Source: Pithys albifrons albifrons (taxonomy: Eukaryota > Chordata > Aves > Passeriformes > Thamnophilidae). Taken from it: a stretch of DNA of 64,000 bases. The notes beneath the pieces are model-generated. The model saw nothing but the letters and a program-made list of their open reading frames with translations, ran no database searches and was not told the origin of the DNA. The stretch is from contig NC_092497.1 in the NCBI RefSeq assembly GCF_047495875.1, forward strand, positions 57,900,977-57,964,976. The letters run 5' to 3'. A program made the translations under genes and the position numbers. Below, in pieces: positions 38,805 to 48,695 of this stretch (its first letter is position 1; each line of letters opens with the position of its first letter).

Positions 38805-39119
38805 TGGGGGTCAGTAGCTATTTGAGAGAGATGAGATCCACCTGATTATATGGGACAAATCTATCTTTGTCAAGAGCCTGGTATGGTTGGCGAGACACCT
38901 GTCAGGGAGAGATTTAAATCAGGAATAACGGGACGGAGAGATATTTCAGTAAGTAATAAGTAGCGGGTGGAGTAGGCAAGCTAAAGGCTTGATGGGAGTC
39001 AAAGGGGTGATGGAAGGAAAACTGCACACAGTAACTGACAAAACGAAATGCAGTCTGGGAACAGGCATGTAAAGAAGGAAGTGTCTGAAGAACAGTCTCG
39101 TTCAGAAAGCTCTCAAGCC
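38805..39119 (+). mobile_element. Split CR1, piece 1 (ORF1 end)
   Basis: Read on the plus strand, 38826-38910 gives D-x-IHL followed by DKSIFVKSL, the pattern of the esterase-like C-terminus of CR1 ORF1. The frame is no longer clean. The piece ends where the LTR begins and is continued in order by the pieces at 41190 and 44880. Its 5' edge is approximate. Confidence 0.55.
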
Positions 39120-41189
39120 TGTGCAGGGTAATCAGCACATTTGGATGCCAAGTGACCACCAAAGCTGCTCTGTCACTCCCCTCCTCAAATGGACAGAAGG
39201 AGAAAGAATATAATGAATAGCCAAAACAAGGACTAATGGGCAGAACTGATTTGACCCATGAAAATATTTTTCACAATCAAATCAGAGTGAAATAATAAGA
39301 AATATAAATAAATTTTAATAAACTTCTGTCCTACCTCTCACTTCTTCCTGGACTTAATCATACTTTCAAATTTTCTACCTCCTTCCACTAAGCAGTGCAG
39401 GGAGATAGGAATGGGCATAGTGGAATGTTATTTCTGATACTCGTTAAGGAGTAACCTTACAATCTTCCTCTGCTTCGTTGTGGGGTTCCTCCTACAGAAG
39501 ACAGTGCTTTATAAACTGCTACAATGTCAGTCAGTGAGAAGACCACAGACAACAGTTCACCACAAACTTTTCCAACATCTTTTCTTCCCATGGGCTGTAG
39601 TTCTTCATTAACTGCTCCAGCGGGAGTCCATTCCAGAGCACAGTCCTTTAGGAACAGGGTGCTTCAGCATGAGACCCTCCTATAATGTCACAATTCCAGA
39701 CAGCAAACCTACTCCAGTTTGGGCCCCTCTCTCTATGGGATTACAGGTCCTGACAGATGCCTGCTCCAGTGTGGGCTTTCCACAGTGTCACAGCCTTCTT
39801 TGGGCATTCACCAGTGCTAGCATGGGGCTCTGTACAACCTGCAGGTGGATATCTGATCCCTGTGTACACCATGGGCTGCAGGGGTAAGCTGCCTCACCCT
39901 AGAATTCAACATAGACTGCAAAGGAACTTTGCTCCAGCACTTGGAGCACCTCCTCGCCCTCCTTCTTCACCAACCTTGGTGTGTGTAAGGCTGTTCCTCT
40001 TCTCTATTCTCACTCTTCTCTACCAGCTGCTGTTGTGCAGCAATTTTTCCCCTCCTTAAATCTGTTATCCCAGGACCACAACGCCATTTCTAAGGGGCTC
40101 AGCTTTGGCCAACAGTGGGTCCCTCTTGGAGCCAGCTGGCATTGGCTCTGTTGGACATAGGAGAAGTATCTAGCATCTTCTCATAGAAACCACCTGTTAT
40201 AACCCACCCTAGAAGGGAAGGGTAATCTATGTTATTCTTAATAAATCCTTTGGGGTGGATCAGAATGAAATGACACTGAATAATTGGTGTTTGTAAATAT
40301 ATATATGTAGGATTTAATTTAGAACAATATTTTTTTCAAAGAATAACATTTGTATAGCCATTTTGGTTGTTATCTCTATAGTAATCCAGCAATATTAAAG
40401 CATAAAAATAACACTTAAGGAAATTTGTTAGGAAAGGAAAAGAAAGAAAAGATAAAAGTGGAAAGATACATATAGTCACCACTTGCTGGATTCAGTGATG
40501 GAACTTGGTTGTTGTAGCTTTGATGTCTGTTGGTTAAGCAATGGTCTTGATCCACTGAGGGTGGGGGAAGCCCACCAAACTCAGAGATTTCATGAGTTAT
40601 TATATACAGCAAGCTCAAGTGGGAATGCCTTTGTACCTCCCCTGGGGTGGGAAGTTTTACTATGGATGGTGTCATGGGACATGTTGTAAGTCTCTGACAC
40701 TTTCTAAGACATTACAGCTGCTTATTATGTCAGTATCAATCATGGTCCATCACAGTTGGAGATGAATAGCCCAGGCCAGATGTAAAATGTCTTTGAGGTT
40801 CCCTGAAGGGATTTTCACATAGTCATTATGTAAGGGAGGACATTGGCATGATAAGAATGATTACACCCATCGTCTTGCAGGATATGTCTCTTATTAGTCT
40901 CTTCCCTTATCTGGAAATCCAGTTTGTAGCTTCAGCTATGCATACCCTTCTGCACTTGGGGTAGTTGGACAATAGCATCCACTTATCTGAAGGTCTTTCT
41001 CTGAAGATATTTCAAAGTAGGCCTATTCAGAGAGGGGTAGGCTTTTGCTGGATGAGCAGCTCTTTCTTTGTAGCTTGACAAAAGTCTTTTGGTGATCTGA
41101 GCAATGTTTAAGCCATTAACTATCTTATTCTCTGACATCAGCCCTATAAACACTGCACTACGAAAACCTTGCCACATCTTCCCAATGCA
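39120..41189 (+). repeat. ERVL-type LTR, interrupted by a second LTR-like insert
   Basis: The left part (39120-40194) contains GGATGCCAAGTGACCACCAA and CTCTGTCACTCCCCTCCTCA at the start. The middle holds imperfect repeats built on CTGCTCCAG, TGGGCTTTCCAC and TGTCACAG (39600-39900). Its end runs through GAGCCAGCTGGCATTGGCTC and TTCTCATAGAAACCACC. The expected last bases, ACTACGAAAACCTTGCCACA to AATGCA, occur only at 41157-41189. The LTR is therefore cut by about 960 bp. CR1 sequence resumes immediately at 41190. It appears to be a solo LTR inserted into the CR1. Confidence 0.6.
40195..41152. repeat. LTR-like insert nested in the ERVL-type LTR
   Basis: The segment starts TGTTATAA and ends TATAAACA, a near-perfect inverted terminal pair of the TG...CA type. 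The surrounding LTR is discontinuous exactly across it. It contains a purine-rich AGGAAAAGAAAGAAAAGA stretch, as seen in some avian LTRs. The flanking 5-bp sites do not match, so the target duplication is lost or the edges are off by a few bases. The family is not recognised. Confidence 0.45.
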
Positions 41190-41937
41190 TTCTTTGAAAT
41201 GCCTCTAGTGCCTGCTGTATGGAAAAAAAAACAAAAAACCAAAACAAATCAAAACAAACACAAGAATTAGAAGTCTGTGTGCAATTATAATGCTACAGCC
41301 ACAGTGGATCTGGGAAGTGTGGTGAGAGACTGACATGACTGGATTTCTGTGGTTGGATACCAGCTCCTTAGGAATGGCAGAATAGGAGGGTGAAGAGGAT
41401 GAGCTACCCTTTATGTGAGTGAGCATCTGGAGTGAATGGAGCTCTGCCCGGGGATGGGTAAGGAGCCAGCTGAGAGCTTGTGGATGAAGATCAGAAGGAG
41501 GAGCAATGTGGTTGCTGTTGCAGTTGGTATCTGCTATAGTTCTGAGCAGGAAGACATGGTAGATGAGGCCTTTTCCAGAGGACTGGAAGAAAAATCACTT
41601 TCCTGAGCCCCACTCCTTGTGGGGGACTTCAACTACCCTGATAATCTGTTATAGGAATAACATGGAAGGGTTCAAGCAGACTTGGAGATTCTCTAGAGTG
41701 TATAGATGACAGGTGATTGAGGAACCAAGAAAGCAGGTGCTCTGCTGGACCTACTGCTTACAGAGAAGAACTGGTCATGGATGCGAAATGCAGACAGCCT
41801 TGATTGCAATGATCATAAAATTGTGGATCCTACAAGAAGAGTGAGTGGCAAAAAGCAGGACCACACCACTGGGTTTCAGGAGAGCAGACTTTGGTCACTT
41901 CAGGGACCTCTTTCCCAGTAATATACTACAGCAATTC
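41190..41937 (+). mobile_element. Split CR1, piece 2 (ORF2 endonuclease)
   Basis: The plus strand encodes the CR1 apurinic-endonuclease-like domain in broken frames. Readable blocks include the start of the domain at 41194-41222, a HDW-like segment at about 41330, VGDFNYPDN-type GDFN motif near 41622, and the SDH-like segment (DCNDHKIVD) at about 41800-41825. It continues piece 1 in the correct order and breaks off near 41937, in the linker after the endonuclease. Confidence 0.75.
41223..41262 (+). repeat. A/C-rich tract inside the CR1 endonuclease region
   Basis: About 40 bases of AAAAC and AAACC words lie where the CR1 coding sequence normally has a short A-rich stretch (the codons for a Gly-Asn-Lys-Gln-Glu-type segment). 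Recognisable CR1 sequence flanks it on both sides, so the tract probably expanded in place. Confidence 0.6.
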
Positions 41938-44879
41938 AGGCTTTTTCATATATCCTTGTAAACACTAGATCTTATTTTTTTTAAATGTATGGTTTCATGG
42001 ATAACTCACATTCTGTGATAGGAGAGCATTTTCTGGATTTTTGAGATAAACATTTATTTTGTAAGAAGTTTTTTTTTTCCTTCATACTTTAAAGTCAGAG
42101 ACTGCACTGATATCAATAAATACAAGGATATTCAAATGAATACATCTGTAAATCTCCCCCCCAGCAGTCCCAGTTGTGACAGGAGTCTTTGAATAACTTT
42201 GGCATGTCTGTATTATTTGCTTTAAAACCCTTCCTTAAAACTTTTTTCTTTGGATGGCTGTCTATAAATACATGACATACATGACCTGTCTATAAATACA
42301 TGACCTGAAATACTCATATGTAGTTTCTGCTGCTTATCACAGTGATCCGTACAGGCTAATTGTTTCCTCAAATTCCTCTGTGCTTCTCTCTTAATCTTCT
42401 ACTTCTTCCTTGTATTTGTATTGTATGTTCTTCCAAGCAGAAAGAGTGTTCATTCTGGCCAGTTATTTTCTTTCTGTTCTGTGTATGGAAGATCCCTGTC
42501 TTTTGGTAATTCTAAGAATCGTCTTGTTAGGATACAGTGACAATACAAGTGCTACTACCAATGCCTTTGCTATTATTCCTGCTTATACCATCTGAGTAAC
42601 TGGTCTGTTTGAATGAACATAGCTCTATTTTTTTCCTGGAACTACTCTCCCTAAAAATATATGACCTGTCAGGAATACAACTTTTGATACTTGACATCCC
42701 ACACTCCCCTTAGCTGTTTGGCAGAATTCAAAACTAAAGTACTGCCTCTTTGAATTAATTTTGCCACAACTGGGTAGATTTTTGTGTAATTCACTAGGTC
42801 AGTGCTTAATTTTTCTCTCCCACATTAAGTCTGATAAGAAGAAAATCTCTAACTACCCAAAGCTTTCTGCTGAATTTAGTATTAATTAAAGTGACCACTA
42901 AAGAAAAATAAGTATAATTTGGCCTACCTAGTTTTAATATCTCTGTCACTAAGCCAGATGTTTCACTGACAGAGAGTGACAATGAACTTAAAGTCATAGA
43001 ACAGATTGCACCAATTTCCTGATGATTGTGTTATTTTATCCTTCATTTTCCTCTCAAGAAATATAACCTAGTCACAAAATCTAATCTATGTGTAACTGTC
43101 CCTAAACAGGCAATAGAAAATATACAATCTATGCTAACATCTTTCCACTACACCCTGAAACAAAATTACAGCTCTTGAGCATCCCATAGAAATTCCATCT
43201 TGGCCTTTCTCAGGTGAAAGAAAACAACTGGACAAAGGAAATACAGTAAAAGAAAATAAAATCTGGATTTAGATACTTATATGCATTATATATTAGAGAA
43301 CTTAATCTTCACTGAAAAAATTAGGAGAAAATTCATATTTTGTTCCCAAGCAGTTACCTTTGACTCATTTTTTTTTTTTTTGTGGGGATCTTAAAATAAT
43401 TAAACTCTACTTCGGGTTGTGCATTTGCTTCCTATGATACAGAATATGCTCTTGTGTCAGTAGTAACTTCTGACTGCTCTCTAAAAGCATATCAATAGAT
43501 GTCAGCTTTAACATCAACAGGTTTTGTTTACCTCAACCCAGGGATGTATTTTTATAACAGATCAGCTAAGTGAGCAGTCTGTCTTTCCTTAGAGGAAACA
43601 CTCCAGTTTTCATAAAAATGTTGATAATGAGGAAATTTTTTGGTTTTGGTTTTTGAAGTTGGAAAGCTTATGAATTTCAGAAGAAAGAAAAAAAAAAACC
43701 AAACAAAACCCCAAATCCAAACACGAGACCAAAGAAACGAGACAAAATAAAACAAATTTCACAAGAAAATTTGTCCCCTTACTCAACAACTTTAGTGACC
43801 TTGAATTATTTTAATAGTTTGTGTGTCCTACTTGGTAAATGTAATGGCGTAACTGTCTGTTTCCTCTTTGTTTCATGTCTTTTCTCAGTATTATAGTGGA
43901 TACCATTAAATATCCAATCTTATTATTAAACTAATTTGCATCAGGCTTAATGTGATTTGGAACTAAGGATTATGGTTATATTTTGTTTCTCATTAGTTTC
44001 TGACAAACAAAATGTGCGAAAAGAAAAGCATTGCTATTACTGTATAAATAGATTTAGTTGCTTTCCTTCTAACACTGTTCTAATCTTAAGGGGAAAATGG
44101 GAAGTAGCTGAGTGCTGTATTAAATAATTAAAACCTACTCCATACTTGGATTTTTAAACAAAAGTTAACAAAACCCCAAACAAAACAGAAAACAAAGCAA
44201 AAAAATAAAAACCCCCCAAAAACCCCAAACCTTTACACCCGTCTCCCTTCCCCCCCAACTCCAAATCCAACAAACCAACCAAATTAAACCAAATCACACA
44301 AATTAAAAAAAAAAAAAAAGAGGGAGAGATTGAGAAATATCCATTCTGGTGAATCTTTTAAGTTTTACTATGGCAATTTTGAAAGTCCTTTTTAATGCCT
44401 CTGGGCCAAGATCAGAGGGATGGTCTTCGAGAGTTATTTTAGAGTAGGCATCTGCTACTGATCTCCAAGCCAAGACAATAAGGCCAATGAAGCAATATTT
44501 GAGTCTCTCAAAAGTTCCTGGAATGCCTAGAGGACTTTTTCCTCAAGCAAAAGTTAGATGTGCGAAATGGGAATGAGGCACTTCTGTACTTATTACTCAT
44601 AAGCCATGAAAATCTACTTTGAAATATCTTAGTTAGGGATAACCTTGGCTACAGAGATCAAAATATTGTGAAGTTTGGAATCTGCCTGAGTATGTGGGAG
44701 GTTACTTAGTAGTAAGACAAAGGTTTTAGATTGAAGAAGAGCAAATTTCAGCTCATTCAGAGCTCTGCTGGAAGAAATTCCATGGGAAGTTTCCATGGAG
44801 AATGAAAAATCTAGTGAATGCTGGTATTTTTTTTTGAGAATGTTCACAAGGAAGCACCAAACCAGTTCATGCTCTTAAA
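41938..44879. other. 2.9-kb stretch separating CR1 pieces 2 and 3
   Basis: This block interrupts an otherwise collinear CR1. I find no gene or recognisable element in it. It contains a 19-base direct duplication (CTGTCTATAAATACATGAC at about 42261 and 42289), A/C tracts at 43687-43762 and 44164-44316, and a T-run at 43369-43381. It may be an unrecognised insertion, or the two CR1 pieces may be separate copies. Confidence 0.4.
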
Positions 44880-46255
44880 AGATAATGGAATGGAGAAGAC
44901 GAGTACACTCCCTTGGCTTGATTTTGAGCTTTTGAATCTGCTTGAAACTGGAAAAAGTATACCAGAGATGTCAAAGTGAACAGATATCTGTTGAGAACTA
45001 CAGGGCATTGCCAGGGTGTGCAGAGATCCACTAAAAAAGTGAAAGAACAAAAATTGGTTAGAGACATTAAAAAAAACACACAAAACCCCCAACCAAACAA
45101 AAAACTAAACCCAATTAACAAGAAAGAGTTTTTCAGGTATGTAAAACCAGGCAGAAACAGAAGAAAAATAACAGAAAGAAAATACTGGTCCATTGTTAAA
45201 CAGAAGTGAATTAGTCACCAACAATCCTGAAAATGCAGAGATTCTCCACACTTCCTTCACATGCATCTTTACCTTGGGAATGGAAATCTAAGTTGATTCA
45301 AACACAGACCCATTATCAGTGGAGGAAGAGTTGGCATGTGAACTATTATAGCTTGACTTCTACACAAATCACTGGAGCCTGACCATATCCACCCAAGTGT
45401 GTCAAGAGTTGGCTGATGTCACTGTGAGCCTGCTGCTCACAATCTTTGAGAAGTCATGGAGATTAGGGTACACCCTAGAAGCCTGGAGGAAGGCTAACAT
45501 ACCTCCCAGCTACCAAGAAGGGTTTAAGGAGGATTCAGGATATTACAAACTCAGAAATCTTGTTACAGTGCCTGGGAAAGTTATGGGACAAATGCTCCAA
45601 CAGGCAATCACAAATCAGATGAAACACATGATTGGGAAAATCCAGTACAGATTCACCAAGGAGAAGTTGTGCTTGACAAATTTGATTGCCTTCTATGACA
45701 TAGTAACCTGCTTGGTTGATGTGGGGTGAGCAATGGACACTTCTTCCTGGATTTCTCCAAGGCTTTCTATAGGTCTTCCTGCAGCCACCTCCCAGAAAAA
45801 CTGATGTGTTACAGTTTGGACAAGTGGTCTGTGTTCATAAGTGACCTGGAAGATGAGATCAAGTGTAACCTGATAATGTTTGCCTATGATCCCAAACTGA
45901 GTGGGGAAGTGGGCACTTTGGCAGAGAGAGCCACCTTGCAGGAAGAGCTGGATAGGCTGGAAGAGTGGGCTAATGAGAACTTTATGATGTTCAACAAGGA
46001 AAAGTGTGAGGTATTGCATCTGAGAAAATGTAATCCAGGAGTGCAGGAAAGCTGGGGATTGGCCCAGCTAGGGAGCAGCTCTTTGGAAAGGACCTGGCTG
46101 TCCTGGTGGGCAACAAGCTCAGTGTGAGTGAACTCTGTGCTGCTGATGCTAAGAAAGTCAATGGGATGCTGAACAACTATAGGACCTACAAGAACATCAC
46201 CAGCAGAGATAAAGATGTCACTATTCCAATCACTCTTCCTCTGAAGAGTTAGTGG
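44880..46255 (+). mobile_element. Split CR1, piece 3 (ORF2 linker and reverse transcriptase)
   Basis: The plus strand encodes the endonuclease-RT linker (KVKEQKLVRDIKKN, then NKKEFFRYVK) and the RT. The frame at 45397-45729 reads SLLLTIFEKSW, EAWRKANI, YRFTKEKLCLTNLIAFYD. The next frame, from 45726, gives FLDFSKAF, then LIMFAYDPKLSG where CR1 has its FADD-type active site, and RLEEWANENFMMFNKEKCEVL. The catalytic motif is therefore degenerate (AYDP). The copy has several frameshifts and ends near 46255 without the C-terminus or 3' UTR. Confidence 0.8.
45068..45120 (+). repeat. A/C-rich tract inside the CR1 linker
   Basis: A run of AAAC, CCCCC and CCAAAC words separates RDIKKN from NKKEFF coding sequence, at a Lys/Asn-rich, hence A-rich, site of the CR1 linker. 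Confidence 0.6.
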
Positions 46256-48090
46256 GTTGTGAAATGATCTTGCTTTCACTTATATCAGAACAGTGTGCCT
46301 TGGGACTCCAGACCAAAACCATGCCTAAATGTCAAAATGAGTGATACTAAGGTGCTGTTTGTCCTTTGGGGTAAAGATTTCACACCATGCTTCCTCCTGG
46401 GTGAAAGCGACTGAGAGTTTCATTTTTACACATCATGTCATTACAGCAACATGCACTGCACTGGCTCAGCCCTCTTTTACTTTATGAGGTAAGACACTTT
46501 GAGGAGTTTTTTTCTAATAATAACATGCTTTGCATGATTCAAATAAAAAAAGAGATTAAAATGTCTCCAGGAGGACCATAACTTTCTGGAACAATTCTTA
46601 TAGTGCACAGGATGACAGAATTACTTTTCCCTTCCAGTATTTGAAGCAACTTGGATACCTTGAGGTATACTTAAACTTTAAGACTTGATATTATGCAAGG
46701 TATTTTACTTTTGTAAAATGAGTCAGTTCATGTAGAATAACTTCCTCAAAATGCTAGCAACTCTGATCAAAAGCTAAGTTGTCCTAATCAGGTAATTATT
46801 AAAGTAATAGCTGTTTTCTTTAAATCAGTTTCATTACTCAGATCTATGATCTATGAAGTCTGTACCAGCTAGTAAAGTACAATTCATCTTAAATTAAAAT
46901 GATGCGCTTTTTTGACAAGACAATACAATGTTCTTTGTCGTGTAATGAATTATGTGGGTATACTTGTCGGTATAAATTTTCTAGCAATGGCAATAAACTA
47001 TTCTATCATTCATTTTATTGCTGGAGAAAATAATCTTTTCTTATTCTTACAGACATAGCATTTCCATTACTCCTTAAGAAAGACTTGGCAATACTTCAAT
47101 CTGAGTGTTATTATAAAACATTCTATTACTTCTCAGTAAATACATTACTTTCTTTTCCATTATACTTACCACTCTCCAAAGAAGAACATGCTTTTATTAG
47201 CTTGATCTGCTCTGGCATAGGAACAGCCTACTTCAGAAATCTGCCCATCCACAAAAATAAGTGGCTTTGCACAGAAACACCTCTCACATGCACAATGACA
47301 TTTCAGTAGCAGAGCTCATAGTATTTCTTTCACCGTGCAGTCGTAGAACCCCTAAACATGGTCGAAATAGCACAGATGTATAACTATATTTCTAAGAAGA
47401 TATTAGTCAAGTTGCTATAAATGTAAAATTCTCCTAATTTTTTATTGTATGAATGGACATACCATGTTGATGGCCTGTGGTCTCTTCTTACTTCTGATTA
47501 GACAATAATGCCTGCAGACAATTTGTTCAGTGTTCAGTATGCTAAGATTTTGCTTATAATAAAAGCTACATAGCACTAGGGAGGCTGAGAAGGAGTTGGA
47601 TAGATTATGGTTCCAAGCGCAGTCTGCAGTGCACCCACAGTCCACAGGCAAACAGCAGGAGGCTCCCTGAATGATATCCATAGAAGGGAGGGGTTCAAAC
47701 AGAACACGCATGGAAGGCAGGACAGTCAGTGTGGAGCAATGGAAACTTGCAGCGACAAGAACTTGTAGGACAAAATTAACTCCCTGAAAGCCTGAGGTGC
47801 CTTTGCAGAGGCACTTTAGTTATTTATGCTCTGAAGATGAAAGACTTATCACTTCAGGAGAAGCACTGGAACTGAAAAAGGCAATCCCATCTGCTCCTTG
47901 TATAAAAAGCAGTACAACTAAGAAAGGAGACAGATGATAACAGCAATAGTAGACTTTCTTCTGAGGGATATGGAGGTACTGTTTTGCCAACCTGATGTGC
48001 TCTCTGGAGAAATGGGCTATTTATCAGAGGCAGCTATCAGAAATGCCACTGAGAGACTGCCAGGCCTTTACATACTCTTTCATTTTGTCA
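46256..48090. other. Unassigned DNA
   Basis: No gene or recognised repeat. The GC-richer part at 47580-47760 contains only short open frames. Confidence 0.45.
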
Positions 48091-48695
48091 TGCTTTAACT
48101 CCAGGCAGCAACTAGGTATCAGCTCGCTCAATCCTCCCAAAACCTGCTGGTGGAGTGGGAAGGAGAATAAAAGGTAAATTAAATTCATGGGTTGAGGTAA
48201 GAACAGTTTAAAAATAAAAAACCTCAAATATAGTAAAATTGTGATAATAATGATCAAGATAACATTTAAAATAGTAATTAAACTCCCCCAAAACACTGTA
48301 GTGAAGAGGAGGCAGACATAGGAATAAAACTCAAGGGAAGCAAGTGATGTACAACACAGTTGCTCACCACCCACTGACCAATGCCCAACAAGTCTCCCAG
48401 CAGTGCTCAGCCTCTCCTGGAAAACTGTCCCCAGGTTATATTCCAGGGTTGATGTTCTGTGTTGTAAATACCCCTTTGGCACATTTGTCACCTGACTTGG
48501 CTGTGCTTCCTCACAGCATCTTGTTCCTCACTGACAGAGCATGAGACCCTGAAAAGTCCCTGATTTAGGGTAAGCACTACTTAACAAGAGCCAAAACATC
48601 AGTGAGGAATTGACCTTATTCTCATACTGAGTACAAAACACAACACTGGACCAGCAACTAAGGAAACCAACCCTGTCTTAGTTGAAACCAGGACA
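48091..48695 (+). repeat. LTR of an ERVK-like family, copy 2
   Basis: The block begins TGCTTTAACTCCAGGCAGCA and ends GTTGAAACCAGGACA. Between them it has GGGTTGAGGTAAGAACAGTT, TTGCTCACCACCCACTGACC, a GTAAATACCCCTTTGGCACA section, GTAAGCACTACTTAACAAG and CATACTGAGTACAAAACACA. The order and content match copy 1 at 26.95 kb, and this copy is less eroded at its 3' end. An A/T-rich expansion lies at 48200-48290. It is probably a solo LTR. Confidence 0.75.
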
